A stretch of 64,000 nucleotides of DNA from Stercorarius parasiticus. Lineage: Eukaryota > Chordata > Aves > Charadriiformes > Stercorariidae. The stretch is from the NCBI GenBank assembly GCA_013396915.1, contig VWZL01000808.1, forward strand, positions 1,633,901-1,697,900. Reading direction: 5' to 3'. The position numbers were made by a program, and so were the translations under genes. The notes below the pieces were generated by a model. That model was not told where the DNA came from and ran no database searches. It saw nothing but the letters and a program-made list of their open reading frames with translations. Of the stretch, positions 53,601 through 64,000 are shown piece by piece. Position 1 is the first letter of the stretch, and each line of letters begins with the position of its first letter.

Positions 53601-56600
53601 TCAGATGGGAGAGACAGCATTTATCTTCAAAAAGACAAGAGTAAAAATGGCATGTTAAAAATACAGAGGTTGCTTTGCTGCATACTTGTGGAATGGAAGC
53701 AAAGTTGTTGCTGAAACCCAGAACAGAACTGGTACATGATTGTTGCAAAATTTAACCATTAAGAGGATTTAGTGAAAACTTTTCTTACTAGTATGAGATT
53801 TATCTTCAAACTCTAAGCTGTTTAGCAAAACAAAGCACTTGTGTTCAGTTTCAGTGTTGATTTACTGCTCTGGAAAGATGCTAGCTGACATAAATGTTAC
53901 AATAGTTGACAGAGATCCTAACACGGCCTTGAAACATCCATGGAGTAGATAAAGTGCTTCTGGTTTCGTGTACATTTTCTCTGCTACCATCTCAGCCCTC
54001 CTGATGGCAGAGATGAGAGCTGTTTTGCTGCCTACTCTGTTCTTCGTCTCTCTTTTGACCCTGGGAGATGGTTTGTGATAGGAACACCGCCCTGTTTAGA
54101 ATTGCTCCAAGGTAAAGCTCACTTCACATAACCCCTTGGGTAGCCCAAATGGAAAGTTTACTGAATCCTTCAGTAAATATTGATGTCGTCTGAGTTTGAA
54201 GCGGAGAGCCAGAAATGAACTGTAATCATTCTGTCTCAGTCCGGTTGTGTCGCTTTCACAAAGCTATTGATCTGTTTCCGGATCTGCTCAAGCACACAGG
54301 GCGCATCGAAAAAGCTGGATATAGAAAAACATAAGCTGGGACTGCCCAGGCCAGACATTCTCGTTATGTGGTATTACATCCTGCCTTGTAGCAAAAACTA
54401 TTAGCTTGGTGGCAGGGATACAAAGCTTCTAGCTGATCCTCATCTCCCTTGTTCGGCGGGTGGGCACAAAAGCTTGCTTCAGTACACGCTCAGTTTGAAT
54501 CTACTTCCAGATGTGAGGAGATAATCCAAAATGTTGGGATCACTGAATTTTGAAGCTTGATTCGATCCCTACCAAACCACTGAGATTCTTCCTGATGCAG
54601 CTGATGAATTGTGGAGCCAAGTGCTTTGAGAGCCAGGAGGTGTGCACTTGTGCTGGTCACTTCGCTTGGAACACAGGCTCGCTCTTGACGGGGTACTGAC
54701 AATTTTTGTCCAGTTTAGTTTGAAACTTCTCAGGAAAAGAGTTTTCCTACATCCTACGGTACCACAGTTTCAAATTTTTTTTCTGTCAAGAAAATGAATT
54801 TACCGCTATTCAACCTATTATCTTCTTCATAATTGCATCACTCAACATCTCTAAACATGCCCTATATTACCTTTATCCTTTCAACATCTGAAAACTTTAC
54901 CTGTTCCCCTTTCAGGCTAGTTTGTAATTGTGAAAATCCCTCCTTTCCTGACCTGTTACTCCCAAGATGTACGCATTCCATTTTAATGTTTACTTTAGGT
55001 ATTGTTTTGTTACATAAACCTTGCACGTTCATACAACAATATCTGTTTTGTAGTTTAGAGCAATAGTTTTAAGGAAACCTTCCAACCCTGTCCTCAAATA
55101 CAACCTCAAATACACTGAAATGATAGAAATGTTAACCTTTAAAGCTGGTCCCTGGCCAAAGACATTAAATGTTACCCCATTCCTTTCTGGAAGTCCAGTC
55201 ACTTAATCCCAGGAAATAAAAAATAACCTGATAAATTTCCTACGGTATTGGCATTGAATCCCAAGGAACTTCTAATGCACGTGAAAAGGCACTGGGCAAT
55301 ATCTAACTGATCAGAGAGCTATTTTCTGAGCTGGAAGGGAAAATACTCAAATTAAATTAAGATCAGGGAAAAAACCCAATGGGAAACAATCTGGTTTGAT
55401 CAGTTTCTGGTGCCCCATAACTCCTGCCTTGGGCCTTGGCCTATCTGCCTCCTATGTAAATACGTGTGCAAGAGAGCAGAAGCCTACCACAAACCATGTA
55501 AGAACATAGTTACTGATTAATCCTGAACTGGAAATGGTAGAAGCCAAGGAAAACATAAGCTGGAATTTAAATAGCAGAAATATGATTTAGCAAGTCAGTT
55601 TAACTTGTGCCCTGGACACTGCCAAATCCTGTTCATGCTTTTTGTACTGAAGATTGATGGCTAGACGGTCTCTCTCAGGTTGGAGCGCAAATGGAATATA
55701 TTTGCTCCTAGGCTAGTCCAAGTTAAGAACCAGCTTTCACTAGTAGTTACATTTACTTCTGATGATTTTTTTTTTCTTTTTAAGGTAACGGAGACATTAA
55801 AAAGCAACACACATATACTTATTGCTATTTATTTGACATGTAGCTTGAGCATTTCCCAACTCAAGGGGCCAATTCTGCCTCCAGTTGTAACCAAGCAAAC
55901 TCTGCAGCTTATGGTTTCAAACACAAGTCTGATTTCCAGAAATGCTCATGTTGGCCAACAATGACCCTTTTCAAATTTTGCCAGCTGGTAAGTCCGGGCT
56001 TATACACAGTGTAAACACTTTAACATACTCCTAATGGAAAAAGGGCAATTTTTTTTTCCATCCCATCAACTTCATCATACTAAGTCTATGGTGTCCCATA
56101 TAACAATATTTTTTTAAAGAAGGAAAGCTTAGTGTTTCTTTTGCATCTCTGGAAAAAGCATTTCTGCAAAAATTTGCCAAGCCAAACTTGCAAGTCAAGA
56201 TATTTTAACTTGGAGAATGGCTCTGACCAAGTGATTTAAATTCTGTATTAGTTGTCCCTGAAGTATAACTTAAGTCCGTCAAGGGGAAAAATAATAAAAA
56301 AAAAGTAGCATTAACTATTGTAAGAAGAATACATTAACAGCACTCTACCTCCTCTCAAACCCTCTAGTTGAATGTTAATTTGGCATCTGGCAAATCTTCA
56401 AGAAAACTAACATTAGCCAATATGGGGTTGGAAAATTTTAGTCTCTCTCAAAAATCATGGGCCAAGAAAGGAAAGAACACACACACAAAAAAAGTAAGAG
56501 TATTTCTAATATGTCTTTCTCCAGCTTTTCTTTTGCATATGAAATGTTATTAGCTACTTACTGGATTAGACTACACGGCCTGTGAGCCTGTTCCCAGCAG

Positions 56601-58895
56601 TGCTGCAAGGGCAGATCAGCTGCGTGCATCTCGGGTTGGCAGTGATGGCAGGGATACAACACGGTGGGGCGTGGTGGGATTCTCCCTCAAGTCAGAGCAG
56701 GCTTGCTTTGCAACCAAACCACAATCTTCAATTTCTGATCTGCTTAGACTATGGAAACAACTAAGCAACCAACCTAGCTACTGCTAGGGCTAGTTTCCAA
56801 GGAGAGGCTATGAGAGAGCTGAGCTTTGTTTTTCTTTTACTTTTTGCCTTTCAGAAGCATAGACACTCAGGGCGTGAGAGTGATCCTAGCATTATTTAGC
56901 CCTTACGGGGCTAACCCTTTCTCGTTCCTTTTTAGTGAGGTTCTCTGAGTTTTAACATGTTTTTATTTTTTATTTTATTTTTGTTTTTATTTTTATTTTA
57001 AGGTTCTTCCAACTTTTGAGAACGAAATCTCCTTTGAAAACAAACTGCAAAACTAGAGGAAAAGAGAACTCTATATCAAATATACATCTGGAAATATAGC
57101 TATTACAGTTGCAAATATCTGACAGTGGGTTTGTCTCACTGCTTGGATGGATCTATGCTTCTGTGTCACCAGTCTACCTTCTTGCTCCCTAGTGGTCAAT
57201 ATCCAGAGTAAAGGATTTAAAAGTGAACAAAGCTCAGCAGCTGGAGCATTTTCTGCAGACCATGTGACCGATGGGAATATTTGTCAGTAAAATGTTGGTG
57301 GTCCACTTAAGTTCTGCATGATCAAAGTCCTTAAATCTGAGCTTTCTTTTAGTAGTGCTGAGCTATGTTTATTTGCAGTTTTGCTCTGTTTATTCTGGTT
57401 GAAAGGGGCCGTTCAGCCTGTTTTGGATCAGCTGATCTGCTGCCGACCTGTTTCAGCTCTGAGTGACAGGTGTTTAGATAAGGACTGATTTGTTCTATTT
57501 GCAGATGGAAAATGTTAGGTAAAAAGAAAGCACTGACAACTATGAAGTTGTGATGACATGAGATCGTAAAAGATTCCTCATGAAAAAAGCTAATCAGCTC
57601 AATTGTGCTAGCATTTCTCAATAAAATGGCATAAACGACTGTCCACCCAGACTTGTCTGTATTTCAGCAACATATGATATGATCCCTACGTATAAAGTTT
57701 AATGTTGCTTTCATAAACCATGTCACATCCTGTGAATGAGTGGTTTTGGTTCCCTTCTCCCTGGTGCGGGTGTCACTACTCCCAAAATTATCCTTATCCT
57801 ACTGCTCCCCTCTCTTGCCATCCCCACAGTAGCCTTGCCTAGATCCCTGTAAACCCTCTTACTGTCCAGATCCCTGCTTCTTCAGCCCTTCTCTCCTCTT
57901 CCTCTAGGTTCTTGCTGTCCACCAGCCCCATGGCTGCCTTCCCATCAACCTTCTTCTGACTTGAGTGGTTGCCAGGATGAAGCCCAAGATGGTGAGCCTG
58001 GCTTGTGCCTCTGCTTTGCTGCTCGGCTCAAGTGATAGTTTGTCTTTCTGGTTGGGTGTAAAATTCACCACACTACTGAACCTGAGCTATCTGACTAGGA
58101 TGCTCTATAATTACATGGTAATATTGATGCTGATATTATCTGATGGATTCTCAAAGGCACTTCTCTCATTCAAATTCCTCCAAGGACTGGGGCTACATGA
58201 AATACCATTATATAATTCTTCGAAAGCCAGTCTTTTAATTGTTTTTCCTGTTAAAGTGAGAGTCCATTAGATCCATCACTAATTACTGGAAAGGTGATGA
58301 TATCACTCAGCCTATGTTTAGCTTGAGTTTTTAGATTCCAATAGCTGGGTAAGAACTGGGCATGCAGAACTTAATTAGTTCTGCGTAGTTGTCTTTTGAT
58401 CTGCCCGTCATAACAAACAACTTCAGAAAACTCAGCTTACTCACTTAGCAAAACTCCTCACCTGCTACAGCTCCATGAATTTTACCATATCTGTGACAAC
58501 ATACACCAGCTGATGATCTGTCTTGCTCTCACTGTACATCGCCCACTCCACTGCGATTTGCTAAATCAACATTCGGAACAATGCACAGGATCTACCTGGA
58601 GCAAGTTACACCAGGGCTAGACCGATGTAATGGAAATCAACATATTTATAAGATCGCAGAATGTTGTTGTAACCTCCACTCTCATTAAGATTTCTCTTAG
58701 ATCCTAGATTCAATGTTCGCTTCACTCAATATATCATTCTGTCCTCAGAAATGATAAAGAGTACTCGTGTTTCTAAAACACAAACATACCTGTAAATGCC
58801 CTCCACGAGGATGATAATTTTTCTCCATGCTCTGCGGCTTCGAGGCTGCCCATAAATTATTGCATCCCTCAGCAGCTTCTCAAGGCTCTGAATAT
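32586..58895 (-). CDS. SPTLC3: Serine palmitoyltransferase catalytic subunit 3, C-terminal half (six exons, partial gene)
   Basis: SPTLC3 pairs with SPTLC1 in the endoplasmic reticulum membrane. It catalyses the PLP-dependent condensation of L-serine with acyl-CoA to 3-ketosphinganine, the first step of sphingolipid synthesis. The SPTLC3 type is known for accepting shorter acyl-CoAs than SPTLC2. Six exons join in phase (58895-58790, 51583-51364, 49216-49090, 36316-36181, 35183-35054, 32699-32586) into 277 codons plus TAA, about half of the usual length of roughly 550 residues. Visible landmarks are the cofactor-binding [10 protein letters not shown] (Asp at residue 61 of this partial product), the Schiff-base lysine in GTFTKSFGA (Lys96), THSHSAVYA, and [14 protein letters not shown] near the end. 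SPTLC3 is preferred over SPTLC2 because of [14 protein letters not shown] and the C-terminal tail [14 protein letters not shown]. The 5' exons are outside the window. The fold is the alpha-oxoamine synthase family. Recognition is by recalled family sequence, not a database search. Confidence 0.9.
32700..35053 (-). other. SPTLC3 last intron (2.35 kb)
   Basis: The intron runs from the GTAAGC donor at 35053 to the CTTACAG acceptor at 32700. No repeat or additional exon was recognised in it. Confidence 0.8.
35054..35183 (-). CDS. SPTLC3: SPTLC3 coding exon e
   Basis: This 130-base exon encodes [20 protein letters not shown] followed by [20 protein letters not shown] and LDT, then a GTAAGC donor. 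The acceptor is CTCCTTAG. The ATP-I-ESRARF block is highly conserved, and its Arg is expected to bind the substrate carboxylate in this enzyme family. The longer open frame on this strand (34817-35329) is this exon plus intron read-through on both sides. A palindromic repeat lies about 95 bases upstream of the exon. Confidence 0.93.
35184..36180 (-). other. SPTLC3 intron (1.0 kb)
   Basis: This is the shortest intron of the set, from GTAAGT at 36180 to CTCCTTAG at 35184. It contains a palindromic repeat at 35278-35348 near its 3' end. Confidence 0.85.
35278..35348. repeat. Palindromic hairpin repeat (copy inside SPTLC3 intron)
   Basis: GTAAAATCCTG (35278-35288) and CAGAATTTTAC (35337-35347) are inverted arms with one mismatch. 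The interior TTCAACTGAAG and TCCCATTGAATTCAAG align with the copy at 3594-3664 (CTCCACTGAAG and TCCCATTGACTTCAG). The same layout and core show a shared origin. It sits about 95 bases before the acceptor of the exon at 35183. Confidence 0.6.
36181..36316 (-). CDS. SPTLC3: SPTLC3 coding exon d
   Basis: This 136-base exon encodes [20 protein letters not shown] followed by [20 protein letters not shown] and PGKI. It lies between a TTTCAG acceptor and a consensus GTAAGT donor. It begins the small C-terminal domain of the alpha-oxoamine synthase fold. No ATG-started ORF marks this exon. It was found by reading the reverse strand directly, and its phase (1 in, 2 out) matches both neighbours. Confidence 0.92.
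36587..36606. repeat. Pentanucleotide repeat (CACTG)n
   Basis: Three perfect CACTG units are followed by one CGCTG unit. Confidence 0.8.
38691..38714. repeat. (GGA)n trinucleotide microsatellite
   Basis: About eight GAG/GGA units run in a row inside a purine-rich stretch that continues to about 38760. Confidence 0.85.
39945..40084. repeat. Longer diverged member of the palindromic repeat group
   Basis: TGTGATCTTGCATCCTTTAG at the left and AGAGGATCAGGTCCTTAG at the right, with GAGTGAAAATCTGCAGAGTT and GAGTGTAAGAATTTACC between, resemble the sauropsid palindromic repeat that ends in GCAGGATCAGGCCCTTAG. The pairing is degraded. Confidence 0.4.
42841..42945. mobile_element. L2/SINE-like repeat fragment
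   Basis: AATAATAATTGTG is followed by GTAACTGGGAGTCCTAGTCA, TGGAGCCAATGCTGTGCAAA and CAGGGAATAAA. These match the order of a common sauropsid repeat (TAGCACCTAGGAGCCCCAGTCATGG, then GTGCTAGG.GCTGTACAAACACAGAA). It is non-coding and ancient. The minus-strand ORF covering it is a by-product. Confidence 0.55.
44340..44660 (+). mobile_element. Possible decayed CR1-like fragment
   Basis: GAACTCTGGAACTTGCTGCC, followed by GACATTACTAAAGG, resembles the CR1 segment TGTGGAACTCCTTGCC...GAAGG that encodes the end of the LINE protein. Only this core is convincing, and the flanks are too diverged to be sure. Confidence 0.3.
47661..47675 (-). promoter_or_regulatory. CTCF-like motif in SPTLC3 intron
   Basis: CGCCCTCTGATGGCA differs at two of 15 positions from the CTCF consensus CGCCCCCTGGTGGCA. 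It is a motif match only. Confidence 0.3.
49090..49216 (-). CDS. SPTLC3: SPTLC3 coding exon c
   Basis: This 127-base exon encodes [19 protein letters not shown] and then [20 protein letters not shown] plus TTQ. It ends with one base of a Gly codon before a GTAAGC donor. The acceptor is a T/G-rich tract ending TAAG. The THSHSAVYA block is a hallmark of SPTLC2 and SPTLC3. The phase (0 in, 1 out) fits both neighbouring exons. Confidence 0.92.
49217..51363 (-). other. SPTLC3 intron (2.1 kb)
   Basis: The intron runs from the GTAAAA donor at 51363 to the TAAG acceptor at 49217. It contains an L2/MIR-like fragment at 50545-50660 and no further exon. Confidence 0.85.
50545..50660 (+). mobile_element. 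L2/MIR-like repeat fragment
   Basis: AATGTTATCCTGACAACAAC followed by CCTATGGGCTG resembles the MIR/L2 segment ATTAATCCTCACAACAACCCTATGAGGT. Flanking similarity is weak. Confidence 0.4.
51364..51583 (-). CDS. SPTLC3: SPTLC3 coding exon b with the PLP-binding lysine
   Basis: This 220-base exon carries the catalytic centre. It runs from [11 protein letters not shown] through [19 protein letters not shown] and ends [18 protein letters not shown]. The Asp of DEAHS should contact the pyridine nitrogen of PLP, and the Lys of TFTKSFG should form the internal aldimine. The acceptor reads CTGCAG and the donor is AAAAAG then GTAAAA. Compared with the human sequence as I recall it, there is Ala where Ser is usual after SFGA, and Ala where Pro is usual in GAVG(P)TGRG. 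Both changes look tolerable, and no key residue is missing. Confidence 0.93.
56958..57001. repeat. (TTTTA)n low-complexity tract
   Basis: About 44 bases consist of T runs of 3-6 separated by single A or G bases. It is probably an imperfect pentanucleotide microsatellite. Confidence 0.75.
57184..57195 (-). promoter_or_regulatory. CTCF-like motif in SPTLC3 intron
   Basis: GCTCCCTAGTGG matches 11 of 12 positions of the reverse-orientation CTCF core. It is a motif match only. Confidence 0.3.
58790..58895 (-). CDS. SPTLC3: SPTLC3 coding exon a (most 5' exon in window)
   Basis: This 106-base exon encodes [20 protein letters not shown] followed by [14 protein letters not shown], a stretch strongly conserved in SPTLC2 and SPTLC3. 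It starts in phase 1, after the first base of a codon (probably Asp), behind an acceptor with a long T tract and AAAG at 58896-58899. It ends TTTACAG before a GTATGT donor. The last two bases, AG, complete a Ser codon with the first C of the next exon. It precedes the active-site lysine exon across a 7.2 kb intron. Confidence 0.9.
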
Positions 58896-60383
58896 CTTTA
58901 TTTTAAAAAAAAAGAAAAAGGACTTAGCAAAAACATTAACAAAGACTTTTCTGAAGAATAACTGATTTTCTACTGGGCACTATTTTTTCCTATACAGAAA
59001 AAGACAACATTAAAAACATGTGTCCTGAAGATAAACTTCCTTTATTAGTAGGCAAGACCCAACGATTGATTTAGTTTGCCTGACTGCAATCTCATGACAA
59101 GGAGAGTTACAAAAAGCTTCCAGTTATGCACCTTATGTGGGAAACTTCTAGAAATTCTTGGCATATGTTTTTATTTAAAGGCAAAAGGCAACCACTTCGC
59201 TTAAGTACTGAGGCTAATTGCTGAAGCAACGCATGTTCATGAGCCCGTGGTGGTGTTGGAAAGGAACCAAAATGTCACTATTCGGAATCCTTGAGACATT
59301 ATGAATATCAGCAACCCATACAGAGAACTACTGGCAAAGGTTTGGATCTGGCTGTGTGAAGCACACCAGCATGGCAGCAAGAGAAATCTTGTCCTTCTCA
59401 AGAAGTAAAGTGAGTGAAAGATTGCTGATGAGAGAGGGAGAGACAAGTGGATGCAAGCACATGTGGCATGGATACGCTAATTTGGTGCCAAAATGGTTGG
59501 CGCTGGCAAGACTTCAATATAAGGAGGCCCAGAACAATGTTAAAAACTTAGCTCCTTTCTCAAGGGCCGAGTGTGGCCAATCTAATAAAATTCTTGAAGG
59601 AAAGCTAGTGAAGTTTTGAAAAACATGGAAGAAACAGAAGCAGCAAGAAAAAACATCCCAGGAATAAGGATCAGACCAAACGCGACTCTCAATGCAGAGT
59701 TGAAATCTAAACAAAATTCTGGTGTCTTCACATGAATGAACACTCTCCAAAATGAATTATTCTTGTACTTTTCAGGAATCTGGATTGACATTTCAAAATG
59801 CTTTCAAAGAACATCTTAGAGGCACTAATACCCCAAGGAACACTACAGATCAGCTCAAATTGTGGGTTGAGAAAATCAACGGCATTTTTCCAAGATATAG
59901 CCCCACTGTTTCAGCAACACATTTTAATGCAGTCATTATAACCTTCTAAAATAGACCAAGGCTAATCTGTAAAATACCTTTGTCCCAAGTGAAGAAAATG
60001 CACCATAGATGTATTAATATTGACATATAATTTGGTTTCCACCCGACTGGAACTGTGCCATTTGCACAGTAACTGTCCATCATGAATAACCCATGACCCG
60101 AGACATGGCCAGGTTATGCCCTGAACCTTCCATTCTGATACCCCACCTCTTGCTAGTACCATTTACTGATGTTGGTGAAAGATAAATTTCTCAGAAACAC
60201 CTGTGCCCCTCTGCACATTACCGTGTAATCTCTTGACCTAGGCAAGACCTTGCTATAATTTACAAAGCACAAAACATGCACAGTAAGTTGCCCCTCATTT
60301 CGATAGTGCGATTATCTGCACAGCTGAATGAGCTCCAAGAGGGAAATGCTGTTATGAACAACACTATGCAGACAGCACGGTTT

Positions 60384-60396
60384 CCACTAGATGGCA
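60384..60396 (+). promoter_or_regulatory. CTCF-like motif, best match in window
   Basis: CCACTAGATGGCA is a full match to the CTCF core pattern CCASYAGRKGGC followed by A. It lies in the SPTLC3 intron upstream of the first exon in the window. Confidence 0.4.
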
Positions 60397-63070
60397 ATCA
60401 AGGAAATAAAAGTTCCTTGGTGCTTTAAGAGGGGAATTTATAACCCAGCTGAGCATTTGCATCAGGTGTGTATTTCATAGAAGAGAGCTGCTTACCTTCT
60501 CTTTTCTTTTGAGTGGGTAATATTCAGAAATCCTTTTGAGTTCTGAGAATTAATGCACTCCCAAGGATGACAGAAAGCTCACTTAGTCACACAAAGTAAA
60601 ATTTGGGCGCCCTCTTTTCTAACACTGAATTATTTGTCTATGGATGTCGTTGTCACCTAAATCCTTTTGGGACCTTTGAAACCCTCCTCTGAATCACACA
60701 GGGTCTTTCAATTCTATATTTTGTCTACATGTCAGTCCAGATTGGTTCTAGACTTCGGGAAAGTCAGTTCGCCCAGCCTTCCGAGCTAAAAGCATGGCTT
60801 GAAGATTCCAGTTGTTTTAACACTGAAAGAGGAAAAAGGAGAGGATAGGGAGAAGTAAATATATACAACTCTGTTTAACAGAGCTGTTTGAAAAATACAT
60901 GGATGCAAATAGGTCCTCTGTCCAGTGTGGAACATGAGAAGGCAGATAGGGAAGAACCTCTACGAGGGATGAGCTTGCCTGACTTCACACTGACATAGTA
61001 TGACATAGTGACATGCTGGAGTACAGGCTAAGGACATGTTTGTTTGCAGGATCAGGGCTACCTCACTTTCATTTTGATGTCTCCTTCTAAAAAACATATG
61101 TGTGTGACCCTTTCTTAGGTCTGTAACAGTTAACACATAATTTGTTTAGGTGCAAATAAATTTTACTGACCTTTTTACTCTGTGCATGTAGTGCCTCATT
61201 TGGAAGGGGGAAACTGGGAGGAAGAGAAAATGTTACCTTTAATCTTCCCCCCCTAAAGGCTGCCTCTGTTACTCAAAGTGAAGATGTGGTGTTGTCTATG
61301 TGCTTGGACTGTGCAGAAAGTGGGATATACTGAATGCCAGGAAAAACAACAGCGCAACCCTAGGTGACTTCTGTATACCAAATTATTTGCCCATTAAATA
61401 TAGTTAGACTGTGAAACACTGTGACATTGAGATGATGAGTTGCACAAGTCCATCTTGAATAACCAGTTATAGGGAAAATAACTGTCCTTCCTTGTTTGAC
61501 CATCACCAGCCCAGGCTTTTTAGTGGTAAGGGCTAACAACTGGTCACCAGCCCAGGAGGTGGTGTTAAGCATTTCACTAGATTAATTAGTCAAAGCACAA
61601 TCAAACCTATCCTTGTCTCAATTTCCACCTTCTCCCTATGGCACATTGTCTAGGTATGGAGGATAAAGTTTCCTAAGCGGGGACAGTGGATCTCTTGGGT
61701 TTTTCAGAATTTAATACAGACTTGCATAATCCCTGTTTGGGATCCTTCAGAGTTACTTCAACAGAAATACTAACAACACAAACTGCCAGTGGGTTGAAGC
61801 GAGCCCAGACCTGGGCAGGCAGCTGTGTGTCATGCTGCCTCCAGTGCAGGTGGGACTCCAGGCTCCTGGAGGGGCCCCTGCCCTCTCCCAGGCACGCTCA
61901 GTACCTCTTTGCAGGGAGACACGGCGTCTCCACCCCTCATCCTTACATTGCAATGCTGGGGATGTCATCACCGTTCCTCCGCGTGGGCTGGAAATCTCCT
62001 GCGTGATGTCAGCTGAACCCTTTTTTAATTCAAATGTACAAGCTACAACTACTCTTACATCCTTCTTTCCTTCGCCTTGTGTTTGCCACTCTCATTTTCA
62101 GTTTCTCCCATTTTGCACTCTCATGCAAGTTCACGCAGACCCTGGGGCTACCTGTCCCTTCTCAGCCTCCCATGCAACCACCTCTCCCCTGCTGCAGTGC
62201 ATCTGCTGCAGCATTTGCCTTGTCCTCTCTTGCTCTCCCCCTGCCGGTACCTTTCCTGGTCACTGTCCTTTTGTGGGTGACTCTGTGGCTAGCTCCAATG
62301 CTGTCCCTCCTTGCAGATCCCTAAAGCAACAAAGGGAAGCCACTGCAAGGGTTTTGTCGATCTAAATAGTAACCGTAGGACTGTAGAAAGTGGTTTTCAT
62401 TCTAGTGAAAACCTAGTCTTTGAAAAGTCCAGCAAAAGCATCTTTAGAGTCCTTTCCCTGAAATGACAGCTTTGAATATCTTTGTTTGGAATGGAGTGGT
62501 GGGAGCGGTGATTACTACAGCCACAGTAACAGTCTGAGAGTCCCCTCCCTGCCCCTCAATTAATATAAATCCCTATGAAAGTAAGGAACACTCACTCAGG
62601 AAAGCTTCCTATCCACACTTGGCAAGTCAGACATGGCTTTCTCAAATCAGAGAGGGCAAATGCAGACACAGCATGCTAGGAGCAGGATATACCAGTCTCC
62701 TCTCTGTGGCAGCGTCTGTATGTGTCACAGGGAAATACACGCCAAACTGGATTAGGCTGCGGTCCACCTATCTGGTGCAATGATCTCATCTCTGATAGTG
62801 GCCAGAGGCTTCAAGGAGGACAAAACTTTAGTGGGTAATGTGCCTTTCATCCTGCTCTGTAATAGCTATAAAACTGCCCTCCCTTCTTAAATTCACAGGC
62901 CACTCACCTTTGGAAAAAAAATAAATAAAGGAACCATCTTGTGCTAAGCCGCTGCAAACTCTTCGTTTTTTGCAACCAAAGAGATTTTTCGTTAATTTTT
63001 ACTTGTTCATTTATCTCTTTGATTTCCCCTTATTTTATTTGCTTGCTTGCTTAAAGGCATGCAATAATAG

Positions 63071-63120
63071 TTTTCCTCTTCTTTTTTTTTCCTCTTCTTT
63101 CCTCTTTTTTTTTTTTTTTT
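63071..63120. repeat. Polypyrimidine low-complexity tract
   Basis: Fifty bases consist only of T and C, ending in a run of 16 T. Confidence 0.85.
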
Positions 63121-63414
63121 GCTAGAGAATCTATTTGCACTGAAAAGTGGGGGCCTTCTGCTGCCTAAAAGTTCTTTCAGTGTTAACTACAACTCCTCCA
63201 GGTAGCTCTTTTCTTTTACAGTGTCCTCATGGCACACAAATCTGAACTCCAAAGCATTAATTTGACTGAGCAGACTGAGAAATGCCACAGTTGGACTAAG
63301 ATAAATTCACAACTGTCGTCCAAGCAGGAAACTATATTTTGTATGGAAACCTGAACGGCTCACACCTGCATGACGCACTTCTGTCATTGCTCACCTGATT
63401 TGTGAGAACCCACA

Positions 63415-63515
63415 AAACCCCTTACTACTTTCACAACACTCTGAAAAGGTGCGTACAGAGGAGCTAGGAGCGTACTACTGTGATTCCCATTTCAGATGTG
63501 GGTTCAAGTATGAGA
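63415..63515 (+). mobile_element. Possible L2/MIR-like fragment
   Basis: TTTCACAACACTCTGAAAAG followed by GATTCCCATTTCAGATGTGG resembles MIR/L2 landmarks (CTCACAACACTCTGTGAGG, then TCCCATTTTACAGATGGGG). It is short and diverged. Confidence 0.35.
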
Positions 63516-64000
63516 TTAGAGGCCAGATTTTCATCTAAACAAGGTGCTTGGTTCTGCTTTGCAATTGCCTGCCCTCCTCATAGTATCACTTGTTCTGGTT
63601 GCATGTTGAAGTGAATGAAGAGAACCGGAAATTTTTCTTCCACTTGGCCCAACTTCTGTGCGCATTCATGACATTCCCACAGACTGCTCATGCAATTGCA
63701 AATCTACGCCTAAAAATATGACTGCTGTTGAGTCGCTTGATGCTATATGGGAAAAATGTGGTAGAACTAGAAAGAATAAACAAGTCCTAAGCCTTGTACA
63801 CCACCTTCTTATACAGGCTGATATGAACAGAATTCACGTGGATGTAGTTAGTCAGTAACACACTCATCTGTCCACTGAATAAACAAAGACAGACTCCCCT
63901 GATACCAGTATAAGATCCAAAACTGCTGCAACCTGGTACCAATATGAGACCCAGAATTGGTGTGCCAGAAAACCCTTGATAAAAATCACAAGCTGATTAA

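Larger units (their letters stand above)
51584..58789 (-). other. SPTLC3 intron (7.2 kb)
   Basis: The intron runs from GTATGT at 58789 to CTGCAG at 51584. A GC-richer patch at 53000-53500 holds short open frames on both strands with no recognised product. An A/T-rich (TTTTA)n tract lies at 56958-57001. Confidence 0.8.
58896..64000 (-). other. Upstream SPTLC3 intron, at least 5.1 kb, no exon found
   Basis: The sequence before the first placed exon should be intron, because the N-terminal half of SPTLC3 is missing. I searched the reverse strand for the expected preceding residues (FKHN-type) and found none. The 177-codon plus-strand frame at 61832-62365 overlaps two other frames, is pyrimidine-rich and matches nothing I know. 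Confidence 0.6.

Noticed and set aside
61832..62365. 177-codon plus-strand ORF, the longest in the window
   Set aside because: It overlaps two other open frames, is pyrimidine-rich, has no recognisable domain and shows no exon-like borders with supporting context.
1..64000. CRISPR arrays, bacterial operons, rRNA or tRNA genes, and intact proviruses
   Set aside because: No regularly spaced direct repeats, ribosome-binding-site-led gene runs, cloverleaf sequences or long gag/pol/env-like frames were seen. The sequence is vertebrate in character.

Overview
The window is nuclear DNA from an amniote, most likely a bird. Three kinds of evidence point that way. The genes have spliced GT-AG introns and very sparse coding sequence. 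There are old CR1/L3-type and L2/MIR-type repeat remnants, together with palindromic repeats of the kind common in birds, crocodilians and turtles. Repeats are few overall, and there are no young mammalian-type SINEs or LINEs. A crocodilian or turtle is not excluded.

Only one protein-coding gene can be supported. It is the 3' half of SPTLC3, the catalytic subunit 3 of serine palmitoyltransferase, on the minus strand. Six consecutive coding exons were placed to the base: 58895-58790, 51583-51364, 49216-49090, 36316-36181, 35183-35054 and 32699-32586. Reading phases agree across all five junctions, every splice site is GT-AG, and the last exon ends in a TAA stop. Together they encode 277 residues, including the pyridoxal-phosphate lysine region and the complete C terminus. 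The 5' half of the gene must lie beyond position 64000, because no exon was recognised between 58896 and 64000.

Layout: 1-260 is the CpG-rich edge of a probable promoter or first exon whose gene lies mostly outside the window. Positions 260-32585 are intergenic DNA with scattered old repeats. Within this, 8848-10174 is a local misassembly containing three single-N gaps, a false 411-base exact duplication and a probable segment swap. Positions 32586-58895 hold the SPTLC3 exons and introns. Positions 58896-64000 are upstream SPTLC3 intron sequence.

I did not find a convincing new biological system. The observations most worth a second look are the misassembly, a family of hairpin-forming palindromic repeats (one copy lies about 95 bases upstream of an SPTLC3 exon), an unexplained decayed coding-like stretch at 23.4-28.1 kb, and several CTCF-like motifs.
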